A stretch of DNA of 64,000 nt from contig NZ_JACHMY010000001.1 of the NCBI RefSeq assembly GCF_014205135.1, positions 2,728,001-2,792,000 of the forward strand, given 5' to 3'. This DNA comes from Kribbella italica. GTDB taxonomy: Bacteria > Actinomycetota > Actinomycetes > Propionibacteriales > Kribbellaceae. Both the position numbers and the translations under genes were made by a program. Positions 1 to 8,393 of this stretch are shown piece by piece; position 1 is the stretch's first letter, and each line of letters begins with the position of its first letter. The notes under the pieces are model-generated. The model searched no databases. It was not told where the DNA came from and saw nothing but the letters and a program-made list of their open reading frames with translations.

Positions 1-350
1 AGCCACTGCTGCAGGATCTGCGCCTCGTCGTCATCCAGTCCGGCGGCGAATTCGCGCAGCACCTTCTCCCGGTCCCCGACCCCGCTCAGCGTCGTCCGCA
101 ACTGTGCGGCGACCGACGACGCCTCGTCCTTGATCGGCCAGTAGACGTGCGCACGCCCCCGCTCGGCCCGCTCGAGCACTCCCTTCGCCGCCAGCCGAGT
201 CAGGATCGTCTGAACAGTGTTGTACGCCAGCCCGTCGCCGACCTGCGCCTGCACCTCGGACGTCGTCAGCGGGGAGCGCGACGCCCACAGCGCGGCCATC
301 ACCTGCGCCTCCAGTTCACCGGCTCCCCGCCGTCCACCCTTCTCGGTCAC
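1..350 (-). CDS. BlaI/MecI/CopY-type winged-helix repressor (3' end outside window)
   Basis: Transcribed leftward and cut by the window edge; 116 codons are visible. The GTG at 350 places the motif GELEAQVMAALW at the position usual for BlaI N-termini. It is followed by the helix-turn-helix stretch TTSEVQAQV and the recognition-helix motif NTVQTILTRLAAKGVLER, then the wing ending HVYWP. BlaI proteins are dimeric repressors usually inactivated by a BlaR1-type membrane protease, whose gene commonly follows; that neighbour would lie outside the window. The start is 36 bp after the stop of the upstream phosphoesterase on the same strand. No strong ribosome-binding site is visible before the GTG. 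The target is unknown; the family assignment is strong. Confidence 0.85.
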   Translation of the reverse strand, partial: MTEKGGRRGAGELEAQVMAALWASRSPLTTSEVQAQVGDGLAYNTVQTILTRLAAKGVLERAERGRAHVYWPIKDEASSVAAQLRTTLSGVGDREKVLREFAAGLDDDEAQILQQW

Positions 351-386
351 GAAGGCAAGCCTAGGTGCAGCTTCGGCGTCAGCGCC

Positions 387-3131
387 TCAGCCGTCGTTCT
401 CCGCTGACGGGATCACCGCGCCCGGTACGTCGGCCGGGGCGAAGATCTTGTCCTCGCCGGGGTACGGCGTCGACCAGTCGTGCACCTGGTACCAGTCGAA
501 GTGGTTCATCTGGGCCGGGTTCGCGAAGTCCGCGCGGGCGTCGGGCCCGGTGAGCTTCTGCTGGGTCTTCCAGCTGTCCCACTGTGCTGCGACCGTCTGC
601 TGGTCCGCCGGTACGACGGCCTTCGGCGCGGGCGCTGCGTTCGGGTTCTGTGCCGCGGGGACGTCCGCGCCACACGGCGGTGGTGTGGCCAGGCCCGCGG
701 TCAGCGAGGTCCGGTTCGGGACGGCGTTGAACGGCGTGAGATCGGGTCGCTCGGTGAACGCGGAGGCCATCGGGGTGGCCGCGGTGTCCTTCTGGTTCAT
801 CGGCTTCACGCCGAGAATCTGCTCGATCGTGCGGATCATCGTGATCTGGGTGTAGTACCGGCTGTCGACGACGCCGTGCCGCGCGTACGGGCTGATGATC
901 TGGATCGGCGCCCGGTGCCCGTCGACGTGGTCCAGGCCGGCCTGGGAGTCGTCCTCGACGACGAAGATCGCGGAGTCCTTCCAGTACTTGCTGTGCGAGA
1001 TCTGGTCGATGATCTTGCCGGTGGCCAGGTCGTTGTCGGCGACCTGGGCGGCGCCGTTCGGCGGGCCGCCGGTGTGGTCGCTGGACAGCCAGAACATGTT
1101 CAGGTTCGCCGGGCCGTGCTTCGCGAAGTCACGCTTCCAGATCTCGTACCGGTACAGGTCCGGGACGTCGGTGTCGAACTTCGGGAAGCCGTGCACCGAC
1201 ACCTCGTTCAGCGACGGGATCGGCGACGAGGACACCAGCGGGTACGCCGTGCTCTGCCCGGTCGCGGCCATGTTCTTGGTGTCGCAGTACAGGTTCTGCC
1301 AGGTCGCCCCGGCCGGCTTGGTGAGGAACTGCTGGAACTCACCGAAGTCGCGCACGGTCTTGCCGGTCGCCTGCACACCGGTCCAGATGAACCCGGTGCG
1401 CTGGTGGCCGAGGGCATCGTCCTCGGTGTCGTAGCTGCGCAGGTACTCACCGGCCGATGACTCGGTGTACTCCGGGTTGTCGGCCTGCATCAGCCAGTTG
1501 TGGCCCTCGGCGGAGTTCGTGCCGACGTCGTAGGTGTTGTCGTAGAGGCCGAACTGCTTGGTCATCGCGTGCTGGTTCGGCGTCACGTTCTCGCCGTACT
1601 GCGCGAGCGCCGGGTCGCCGTTGCCCTCGGCAATGTCACCGAACAACTGGTCGTACGTGCGGTTCTCCTTGACGATCAGGAAGACGTGCTTGATCGTCGA
1701 CGGGTCGCCGAGCCGCGCCGGAACCGGAACGGGTTTGGTGTGCCCACGCCCCTTGTTCGCGACCTGTGCGGCGCCCTTGGTCCAGCCGTTCTGCGCGAAC
1801 ACCTTGGCCGTCTCGGCCTTGATCGCGTGGTCGTCGGGCAGCCGGAACTTGGTCAGGCTTGACGTCGTGTCGTGCGTCGCGTGGCCGGCCGCCGTGGTGG
1901 TCCGGCGAGCGTCGATGCCGCGGGTGTTGGTGACCAGGACGTCCTTGCCGACGGTGGTGATCTCGGCCGGGAAGTAGTCCGTCGGCAGCAGCCCGACGTA
2001 GCTCACCGGCTCCAACGCGTTCCGGTACTTGTAGACGGCAACGGCGTTCGCGCGGCCCAGCGTCACCAGCAGGTGACCGTCCTGGGTCAGCGTCACGCCG
2101 TTGGGCTCGTAGCCCACCGAGGCTTCCGTCCAGGGCTGGGTCGCGATGGTCTGCATCACCTTGTCGCGGCGGGTGTCGATCACCGAGACGGAGTTCGTCG
2201 CCGTGTTGGTGACGAACAGCGCGCCGTTCTTCGCGTACAGCGCGGTCGGGTGCAGGCCGACCGTAATGCTCGCCGGCTTCGCCTTCTGGTGCCCGAGGTC
2301 GATCACGCTGACCGTGCCGGTCGTGGTCGCGGCGGTCACCTGCGACGCGGGCACCTGCGTGCCGTACGAGTTGATCGTCGGCTCCCCCGGCCTGGCCGGA
2401 CGGCCGCCCTCGTTGCTGACGTAGAGCTTCGAGCCGACCTGGACCAGGTCACGCGGGGCGTTGCCGACCGCCCAGCTCTGCTTGATCGAACCGGTCGCCG
2501 TGTCGATCGCGACGACGCGGTTCTGGCCATTGACCGCGGAGTACACGGTCGAGCTGTCGGCCGAGAAGACGGCTTCGCCGACCAGCGCATGCTTCGCGCC
2601 GTCGGCCGCGATCGTGACGAACGTCGGGTCGGCGAGCGAGCCGTCCGGCTTGACGGTGAACCGGCGATAGCCGTCGGTCTGACCGAGCCACAACTGCGTA
2701 CCGTCGGGCGAGTACGTCGGGCCTTCCTGTCCGATGTCGTTGCCCGGGATGCGCAGGTCCGCGGCGGCGTTGTTGCCGACGTACTGCTGTACCTTCCAGT
2801 TCTTCAGGTCGACGACCGCCACCGCCATCCCGCCGTCGGTGATCGACGCGGTCAGACGGCTGCCGTCGGGGCTGACCGTCGACGACATGATCTTGCCCTT
2901 CTGCAGCAGCAGGCGGTCGCCGTACGGCGCGACGTACTGGTCGCTGGACACGACCTGGCCGTCGCCGGTCACCTGACCGACGCGGTCGGTCCCGAACTGC
3001 GTGGTCGAGGCGACCGCCGTCCCGGCCAGGGCGGCGGCGAGCGCCGTCGTACCGGCCGTCACGACGGTGGCGCGTCGGCCGAGGAGGCCTGGCCTGCGCT
3101 CCTTGTCACGCCTGCGGCGTGTTACCTGCAT
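387..3131 (-). CDS. Secreted bifunctional YncE-like beta-propeller / phosphoesterase protein
   Basis: 914 aa. A basic N-terminus (RRRRDKERR, then RR) and a hydrophobic run ending near residue 42 look like a long Sec or Tat-type export signal. Residues of about 50-430 form YncE/SMP-30-like propeller repeats (VSPDGSRL, YSPDGTQLWLG, VYSAVNGQNRVVAID, FVTNTATNSVSVIDT). Residues of about 480-830 match the phosphoesterase family that includes phospholipase C-like and acid phosphatase enzymes: KENRTYDQLFGD, GHNWLMQADN, WLSSDHTGG, VVEDDSQAGLDHVDGH and ISPYARHGVVD. This fusion is a known actinobacterial architecture. The substrate cannot be read from sequence; a phosphodiester or phosphomonoester in the cell envelope or medium is the family expectation. 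It lies 12 bp downstream of the ABC-2 permease and may be co-transcribed with it. Confidence 0.9.
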   Translation of the reverse strand: MQVTRRRRDKERRPGLLGRRATVVTAGTTALAAALAGTAVASTTQFGTDRVGQVTGDGQVVSSDQYVAPYGDRLLLQKGKIMSSTVSPDGSRLTASITDGGMAVAVVDLKNWKVQQYVGNNAAADLRIPGNDIGQEGPTYSPDGTQLWLGQTDGYRRFTVKPDGSLADPTFVTIAADGAKHALVGEAVFSADSSTVYSAVNGQNRVVAIDTATGSIKQSWAVGNAPRDLVQVGSKLYVSNEGGRPARPGEPTINSYGTQVPASQVTAATTTGTVSVIDLGHQKAKPASITVGLHPTALYAKNGALFVTNTATNSVSVIDTRRDKVMQTIATQPWTEASVGYEPNGVTLTQDGHLLVTLGRANAVAVYKYRNALEPVSYVGLLPTDYFPAEITTVGKDVLVTNTRGIDARRTTTAAGHATHDTTSSLTKFRLPDDHAIKAETAKVFAQNGWTKGAAQVANKGRGHTKPVPVPARLGDPSTIKHVFLIVKENRTYDQLFGDIAEGNGDPALAQYGENVTPNQHAMTKQFGLYDNTYDVGTNSAEGHNWLMQADNPEYTESSAGEYLRSYDTEDDALGHQRTGFIWTGVQATGKTVRDFGEFQQFLTKPAGATWQNLYCDTKNMAATGQSTAYPLVSSSPIPSLNEVSVHGFPKFDTDVPDLYRYEIWKRDFAKHGPANLNMFWLSSDHTGGPPNGAAQVADNDLATGKIIDQISHSKYWKDSAIFVVEDDSQAGLDHVDGHRAPIQIISPYARHGVVDSRYYTQITMIRTIEQILGVKPMNQKDTAATPMASAFTERPDLTPFNAVPNRTSLTAGLATPPPCGADVPAAQNPNAAPAPKAVVPADQQTVAAQWDSWKTQQKLTGPDARADFANPAQMNHFDWYQVHDWSTPYPGEDKIFAPADVPGAVIPSAENDG

Positions 3132-3143
3132 GAGGGTGTCCCT

Positions 3144-4490
3144 TCAGGGGGTGGACGGAAGCAGTTCGACCAAGCCGTCGAACTGCCAGAGCGGGTTCGG
3201 TTCGTCGCCGTTCGGGGTGCGGACCAGGAAATAGCCGTTCACTTCCTTCGGGCCGTCCCCGTCGGCGACGTACCGTCCGACCGGATTGATGTCGAGTTGG
3301 TAGATGGCCGAGCCGGCGGACTCGACGCCCGGCACGTGCCAGGACACGACGCAGCGCCAGTCGTTGCCCGGTCCTTCGGCAGCGACCTGATCACCGCCCT
3401 TGGTACAGGCGGCCGAGCTCTGCAACTGCGCCTCGGTGACGGCGGGCCGGTGGAGTTGCTCGGTCTGGAGGCGGTAGAGGTGGGCGAACTCCGTCGCGAG
3501 TGCGTGCTGCACCTTGTCCTGGTCGATGCCCGAGCCGGTCGCTCCGGCCACGGGCGCCATCACCGCCGTGGTGAGGCCGAACAGCACGACGAGCGGCAGC
3601 GCACCGGCGACGAGCGCCAGGCGACCGGAGCCGTCGTGCGACGGGTTCGTGAAGTCCCGTCGTACGAAGAGGAAGTACGCCAGGCCGGTCGCGACGAGAG
3701 CCCAGACCAGGCTGACCACCATGCCGATCAAGAGTGGTTTCAGCTGCCCGGGACTCGTGAAGAGCCCGTTCCAGCTGATGAATCCGTACCCGGGCAGAGC
3801 AAGTCGGACGGCGACGGGCACCGGCAGCATCTGAACGATCTGCATCGCCAGTGCGACCAGCGCCGGGAGCAGCAGTCCCATCGGCGACCGGCCGAGTGCG
3901 ACCGACCCGAGCAGGCCGATCGCGGCCAGGGCGAGGGTCGGCGCGAGAGCACAGGCCCAGGCGAGCAGGACCTTGCCGGCCGCATCTCCCGGTGACAGCA
4001 GATGTCCGTCGAGGCCCGTCAGCGTTCGGTTGCCGACGACAACGACCCCGCTGATCGCGCTCGACGCGACCAGGCCGGCAACGAGCAAGAGGATCACCGT
4101 GAGGCTGGCGAACGCCTTGGACACGAAGATCCGCCGCGGAGACCGTACGGCGACCAGCAGGTGCCGCCACGTCCCGAGCCGGTCCTCCGAGGCGAAGACG
4201 TCGCCGGCGACCAAGGAGGTCAGCAACGGCAGCGCCCACGAGCCCGAGAACCCCAGCAGCACCAGCGGTCCGGCCCAGCCGGACGCGTGCATCCACCGGC
4301 CGAACAGGGTGTCGACCGGGAGCGAAGCCTGCCGGCTCACCACGGCGACGAACACCGCGGGCGCGATCCAGCAGGCGATGATCAGCAGACGCACCCGCCA
4401 TTGCGACAGGAGCTTGACCAACTCGAAGCGATAGCCTCGGGCGACCGGGACCCGGTGGATCGCGGGAGCTTCAGCGGCGATCGCGGTCAT
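3144..4490 (-). CDS. ABC-2 type exporter permease with C-terminal extracytoplasmic domain
   Basis: 448 aa. Six or so hydrophobic segments follow a short cytoplasmic N-terminus (residues ~30-50, 75-95, 120-150, 170-195, 210-230, 250-275), with a seventh around 300-320. The arrangement is typical of ABC-2 permeases such as those in bacitracin-type or antibiotic exporters. After the last helix there is a soluble tail of about 125 residues with two cysteines, SSAACTKGG and WRCVVSWHV, which by topology would lie outside the cell and could be disulfide-linked; most ABC-2 permeases lack such a tail. Its ATG shares the ATGA overlap with the stop of the ATPase gene, so the two are translationally coupled. 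The substrate is unknown. Confidence 0.85.
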   Translation of the reverse strand: MTAIAAEAPAIHRVPVARGYRFELVKLLSQWRVRLLIIACWIAPAVFVAVVSRQASLPVDTLFGRWMHASGWAGPLVLLGFSGSWALPLLTSLVAGDVFASEDRLGTWRHLLVAVRSPRRIFVSKAFASLTVILLLVAGLVASSAISGVVVVGNRTLTGLDGHLLSPGDAAGKVLLAWACALAPTLALAAIGLLGSVALGRSPMGLLLPALVALAMQIVQMLPVPVAVRLALPGYGFISWNGLFTSPGQLKPLLIGMVVSLVWALVATGLAYFLFVRRDFTNPSHDGSGRLALVAGALPLVVLFGLTTAVMAPVAGATGSGIDQDKVQHALATEFAHLYRLQTEQLHRPAVTEAQLQSSAACTKGGDQVAAEGPGNDWRCVVSWHVPGVESAGSAIYQLDINPVGRYVADGDGPKEVNGYFLVRTPNGDEPNPLWQFDGLVELLPSTP

Positions 4491-5413
4491 CAGTTGGTCT
4501 CCTGCTCGGTCAGGGCGAGGAACGCGGCCTCGAGCGGGGACGCCACCGGCACCAGCTCACGGACCGCGATGTCCGCGTGAACGAGTCGCTTCACCAGCTC
4601 GTCCAGCACGGGCACCGGCCCGGACACGACCAGCACCTCGTCGCTGCTGTCACCGCCGATCCGGAGGCCGTCGGTGGTACCGGCCACCACCCGAGCGGCC
4701 TGCGGGTCGGAGGCGACGATCCGGTAGTCCAGCTCGCTGTTCTCGCCGGCCAGTTTGCTGAGCGGACCGGAGAACGCGACCCGGCCGGTCGACAGGATGG
4801 TGACCTCGTTGCACAGCGCCTCGACGTCGTCCATCCGGTGGCTGGACAGCACCACCGCGGCACCGTCCGCGGCGAGCCGCTTCAGTACGCCGTACACCTG
4901 CTTCTTGCCGGCCGGATCGAGACCGTTCGACGGCTCGTCGAGAATCAGCAACCGCGGCTGGGTGAGCAGCGCGGCCGCGAGACCGAGGCGCTGACGCATA
5001 CCGAGCGAGAACCCGCGCGTCCGGTCGTCGGCGACGACGGTCAGCCCGACCTGCGCCAGCACGTCGTCGATCGCCTTGGCCATCGAGGCATCACCCCGGA
5101 GGGCGGCCAGTGCGGCCAGGTTCTGCCGGGCTGTGAGCGACGGGTAGAGCCCGGGCCCGTCGACGAAGCCGGCGACGCCGTCGGGGACGGCGAGCGCGCG
5201 GCCGACCGGCGTACCGAGAATCTCGAGGCTGCCGCTGTCAGCGACAGCCAACCCGAGCAGCAGACCGAGCAACGTGGTCTTCCCCGCGCCGTTCGGTCCC
5301 ACCAGGCCATGGATCTGCCCGGCCGGCACTGTCAACTCGACGCCGTCGAGCGCGACGACCTCGCCGAAAGCCTGTTCGATCCCACGAGCACGGACAGCGA
5401 GCGGAGTGTCCAT
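4490..5413 (-). CDS. ABC transporter ATP-binding protein (exporter type)
   Basis: 307 aa. Walker A GPNGAGKT at about 39-46, signature SLGMRQ at about 136-141 (in place of LSGGQ, as often in this branch), Walker B LLILDEP at about 155-161, D-loop SNGLDP and switch histidine in SSHRMDD. The extra ~90-residue C-terminal region is usual for DrrA/BcrA/CcmA-like exporter ATPases. It energises the permease encoded immediately downstream (4-bp overlap). GGAAGG lies 5 bases before the ATG. Upstream lies an A/T-rich patch with an inverted repeat at 5440-5454 and a possible -10 (TAATGT on this strand), so the operon probably starts here and runs ATPase, permease and possibly the phosphoesterase. Confidence 0.92.
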   Translation of the reverse strand: MDTPLAVRARGIEQAFGEVVALDGVELTVPAGQIHGLVGPNGAGKTTLLGLLLGLAVADSGSLEILGTPVGRALAVPDGVAGFVDGPGLYPSLTARQNLAALAALRGDASMAKAIDDVLAQVGLTVVADDRTRGFSLGMRQRLGLAAALLTQPRLLILDEPSNGLDPAGKKQVYGVLKRLAADGAAVVLSSHRMDDVEALCNEVTILSTGRVAFSGPLSKLAGENSELDYRIVASDPQAARVVAGTTDGLRIGGDSSDEVLVVSGPVPVLDELVKRLVHADIAVRELVPVASPLEAAFLALTEQETN

Positions 5414-5439
5414 GGTTCCCTTCCGGGGCGAATGCCTGA

Positions 5440-5454
5440 CCTAAAAACATTAGG
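5440..5454. promoter_or_regulatory. Inverted repeat in the promoter of the ABC exporter operon
   Basis: CCTAA-n5-TTAGG, perfect 5-bp arms, 27 bp before the ATPase ATG and overlapping its likely -10 region. It stands out as A/T-rich in very GC-rich DNA. A dimeric repressor site is plausible; the BlaI-type protein at the left edge is one candidate regulator, but nothing proves the link. Confidence 0.4.
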
Positions 5455-5546
5455 CAGCAATGCATCCACGCCGGGGAACCGGAAGTTGAACAACCAGAGA
5501 ACAGTCCTACACCGTGTAGGAGCAGCCGCTCCCCTCGGAGCGCGAA

Positions 5547-7223
5547 CTATCCTTTGGTGACGAACTCCAACTCGCTCACCGGGTTGGCGAACTCGCTGAC
5601 TCGTAGCGAGATCTGTAGTCGCCAGGTTCCGGCTGCAGGCAACACGACGCGCGCCGTGTAGAGGCCGGCCGACACCTGTTTCAGCGGAACGGCGCCCAGC
5701 TCCACCTGGTCGGACGCCAGGCGCACCACCGGCGGCGCGACCCCCTCGGTGGGATCCCCGGCGGCCGAGCTCAGCTGAATGGTCACGGTGTTGGAGCCCA
5801 CGCCGAGAGGCGTCAAGGTGGCCCGTACGCCGATGTCGCCCAGCGTCGTCGTACGGACGCCGGGGTCGGTCTTGGCCGCGGCGCTCGCCGGCACTGGATC
5901 GCCCTCGGGGCTCTTGTCGACGAGGAAGCCGGTGACGAGCAGCGCGGCCACGAGGATCGCGCTCTCGATCGCGGTGGCGCGCACGATCGGACGGGAGCGC
6001 GCTCGCCGGCTCTGCTGCTTGGTGGCCCGCTTCAGCCGTGGGAGGAGCGACCACCTGTTCCAGGCCGCGATGGCGAGAGCGACCAGCACGATGCCGATCT
6101 TGACCAGGAGCAGTTGTCCGTAGGTTGTGTCGAGGAGGGCGCTCCACGATCCGAGAATCCGCCAGGCCAGCACCGAGCCGGTGGCGACCAGGACCGCGAG
6201 AACACCGGCCGCCGCCGTGGAGAACCGGGCGAGCACGGTAGCCGCGACGACGCCACGACCGGAGAGGTCAGGCAACGTCAGCGCCAAGGCGACCAGCCCG
6301 CCGAGCCAGACGCTGCCTGCGAGCAGGTGGAATACGTCCACCCCCGTAACGAGAACCTCTGGACTCGCCGCGCGGGTGTGCCCGGTCAGCGCGGGGGCCA
6401 CCACCGCGACCGCGGCCGCCACCACCGCCGCGACCCGTCGCGTCCGCGACGGGAGCCCGCGACCGAGCAAGGCCACGGCTAGCGCCAACCCACCGACGAC
6501 CAGTGCGGGTACGACGTACTCGGTCGGCGGCAACGAGGACCAGGTTCTGCCGCGGCTCAGCGAGTTCAGGCCGCCGTCGAGAAGGTAGATCGCAGTGAGT
6601 GGTAGCGCTGCAAGCCAGGCCACGATCGCGACAGCAGCGGCGGTACGCGCCGAGGTGGCCAGCCGGCGACGGGCACGGTCGGCCTGCGGATCGGCGGGCA
6701 GGAACAGCGCGGCGAAGGCGATCAGCCCGGCCGCGAGGAAGAGGCCGAGATAGCCCACCCAGCGGGCCAGGGTCAGCGCCACCGGGACGTCCGGAGCCTC
6801 GGCCGGGTCGCTCGGAGGTGGGGTGACGTTCGCGCTGCGGGCGCCGACGGAAAAGGTGAGCGAGCCGCCGATGGGATGCCCGTCCTCGGAGACGACCCGC
6901 CAGACGATCACCGTCGTGCCGTTGCCCAGCGGTTCTGGCAGGGCCACCGCGAGCTCAGCGCCCTTCGCCGTCGCGGACACCTCGACCAGTCCGCCCCGAG
7001 AGTCGAAGGCCTGGACACCGTCAGGTACGACGCGTACGGCTTCGTCGAAGGTGAACAGAATCCGGTCGGGGGCAGCCTGCAGGACCGCACCTTCGGCCGG
7101 GTCGGTCCTGACGAGGATGGCGTGCGCGCTGGCCGGCTGGGCGAGGCCGAAGAGTGTCGCGGTGGCCAACACCAGGACCAGGAGCGCCGCAACTCCGCGT
7201 CGTAGCGGTCGCGCACCGATCAT
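5547..7223 (-). CDS. CopC-CopD fusion protein, copper binding/uptake
   Basis: 558 aa. A signal peptide ends ASA-HAILV, so the mature protein begins with His34, the N-terminal copper ligand typical of CopC; the second half of the CopC site is visible as SEDGHPIGG (Asp114, His116). This domain ends near 130 and is followed by eight or so membrane segments (about 150-420) of the CopD family, then an extracytoplasmic tail of ~110 residues. CopC-CopD fusions (YcnJ type) are implicated in copper import. The ATG overlaps the ycnI stop by 4 bp, giving the order ycnI then copCD. Copper supply may matter for the copper-radical oxidase encoded at 8394-14141, which is an inference from proximity. Confidence 0.92.
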   Translation of the reverse strand: MIGARPLRRGVAALLVLVLATATLFGLAQPASAHAILVRTDPAEGAVLQAAPDRILFTFDEAVRVVPDGVQAFDSRGGLVEVSATAKGAELAVALPEPLGNGTTVIVWRVVSEDGHPIGGSLTFSVGARSANVTPPPSDPAEAPDVPVALTLARWVGYLGLFLAAGLIAFAALFLPADPQADRARRRLATSARTAAAVAIVAWLAALPLTAIYLLDGGLNSLSRGRTWSSLPPTEYVVPALVVGGLALAVALLGRGLPSRTRRVAAVVAAAVAVVAPALTGHTRAASPEVLVTGVDVFHLLAGSVWLGGLVALALTLPDLSGRGVVAATVLARFSTAAAGVLAVLVATGSVLAWRILGSWSALLDTTYGQLLLVKIGIVLVALAIAAWNRWSLLPRLKRATKQQSRRARSRPIVRATAIESAILVAALLVTGFLVDKSPEGDPVPASAAAKTDPGVRTTTLGDIGVRATLTPLGVGSNTVTIQLSSAAGDPTEGVAPPVVRLASDQVELGAVPLKQVSAGLYTARVVLPAAGTWRLQISLRVSEFANPVSELEFVTKG

Positions 7224-7987
7224 GCCTGGCGGCGCTGCCGAACGAGCGCTGCTCCACCGAGGATCGAGCCGAAGATCCCGGCAGCCAGCGCGGCCAGCGT
7301 CAGGGGGTCGCTACCCTTCGGCTCCGGCGCTGCGACAGCTGCCCCAGCGGAGTGCGCGACTGTGGACGCCGCGCCGTGGTGCCCGCCACCAGCCGCTGCC
7401 GAGACGACGAGTTCTGGGGCAGGCAACTCCAGCTGGTCGACGTTCTGCCCGTCCTGCGGGACCTCGATCCAGGCCGACTCACCCTTCTCGCAGGTCTGGA
7501 TGGTCGGGAACGCAAGTTTGGTGCCCTCGGCCTCGGGCAGTTGCACGGCGAGCTCGAACACCTCGCGCTGGCCGTCCGGGAGCGGAGTACCGGTACTGAA
7601 GGTGACCGACGCGACCCGTTCGACGATCTGGTTGCCATGGGCATCGACCACCGGTGGGTCGAGCTTCTCCAGCTTCTTCTCGACCTTCCACAGCGCCGTC
7701 CGGGTGGGGGCGACCGAGGTGATCTGCGGCGGCAGCTGGATGGTGATCCTGGTGGTCGGCGAGTCCTCGCACCCGTGCGCGACGCTGAACTCGAGGACGG
7801 CGTTCGCGCCGGCCGCCGTCGTCGAGGGAGTGACGATCACATGGGCGCTCGCCGGGGTGGCCAGGCCGATCGACCCGAGTACCACGGCAGCTCCGGCCGT
7901 CAGGATGCGGCAGGTTCGGGTCCGGACCGGACGGCGGTCACGATCGTCGACCCGGACCCGAGTGGACTTCTTCGCTGCACACCACAT
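7220..7987 (-). CDS. ycnI: YcnI-family (DUF1775) copper-binding protein
   Basis: 255 aa. The signal peptide ends ASA-HVIVTPS, making His49 the mature N-terminus, the copper ligand of the single-histidine brace known from Bacillus YcnI. Other family features are AHGCEDSPTTRI, W83-containing TALWKVEKK, FELAVQLPE and ESAWIEVP. A Pro/Ala/Gly linker (AAAGGGHHGAA) leads to one C-terminal transmembrane helix and a basic tail RQRRQA, so the protein is probably anchored outside the cytoplasm. It is coupled to copCD by a 4-bp overlap, matching the ycnI-ycnJ pair of Bacillus. GAGGA precedes the ATG; the 48-residue signal is rather long and a later start inside it is possible. Confidence 0.9.
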   Translation of the reverse strand: MWCAAKKSTRVRVDDRDRRPVRTRTCRILTAGAAVVLGSIGLATPASAHVIVTPSTTAAGANAVLEFSVAHGCEDSPTTRITIQLPPQITSVAPTRTALWKVEKKLEKLDPPVVDAHGNQIVERVASVTFSTGTPLPDGQREVFELAVQLPEAEGTKLAFPTIQTCEKGESAWIEVPQDGQNVDQLELPAPELVVSAAAGGGHHGAASTVAHSAGAAVAAPEPKGSDPLTLAALAAGIFGSILGGAALVRQRRQA

Positions 7988-8045
7988 GTCGACATCCTCG
8001 TTTCTCGGGGACTTGTTCAGCCCTGAAATCGCACGCTACCGTGAC

Positions 8046-8061
8046 GTTCACATCAGTGAAC
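8046..8061. promoter_or_regulatory. Perfect inverted repeat between ycnI and the tautomerase gene
   Basis: GTTCACatcaGTGAAC, 6-bp arms around a 4-base centre, in the 117-bp divergent space between ycnI and the tautomerase gene. GTGAC and GTCAC flank it at 8041-8045 and 8066-8070, adding a looser outer pair. Its position suits an operator for one or both genes. The cognate regulator is not identifiable here. Confidence 0.45.
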
Positions 8062-8104
8062 CTCGGTCACCCTTGTGGACGACCACGACTGGAAGAGGCC
8101 CTCC

Positions 8105-8329
8105 ATGCCCAACATCACCGTCGAACTGCTGGCCGGCCGGTCCCTGGAGCAACGCCGGGCCTTCGCCGAGGCCGTGGCCGCCAACGCGGTCGAGTTGCTC
8201 GGCGCCCGGCTCCAGGACGTCCGGATGGTCTTCACCGAGATCACCCCGGACATCGTCGCCAACGGCGGAGTGCTCGCCAGCGAGGACGACACCCGCGCGG
8301 CGGTGGTGTCCGCGCTGGACAAGAGCTGA
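8105..8329 (+). CDS. 4-oxalocrotonate tautomerase family protein
   Basis: 74 aa. The start chosen is the ATG at 8105, because removal of Met then exposes Pro (MPNITVELLAGRS), the catalytic base of this superfamily; an in-frame GTG at 8075 would bury it and is rejected. GGAAGAGG lies upstream at a normal distance. Length and the pattern RSLEQRRAFAEAV / VRMVFTEI fit the 4-OT/malonate-semialdehyde decarboxylase-like group. These enzymes catalyse keto-enol tautomerisation; the true substrate is unknown. It is monocistronic and ends just before a strong bidirectional terminator. Confidence 0.88.
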   Translation: MPNITVELLAGRSLEQRRAFAEAVAANAVELLGARLQDVRMVFTEITPDIVANGGVLASEDDTRAAVVSALDKS

Positions 8330-8352
8330 TCAGCCGGAAGCACCGGCGCCCC

Positions 8353-8392
8353 GCGACGGCACGGGCCCAGTTCCCTGGGCCCGTGCCGTCGC
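8353..8392. terminator. Bidirectional hairpin terminator
   Basis: A perfect 18-bp inverted repeat, GCGACGGCACGGGCCCAG and its complement, with a TTCC loop. It lies between the tautomerase gene and the convergent oxidase gene, whose stop codon abuts it. There is no U-tract, as is common in actinobacteria; the symmetry would serve both strands. Confidence 0.85.
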
Positions 8393-8393
8393 G

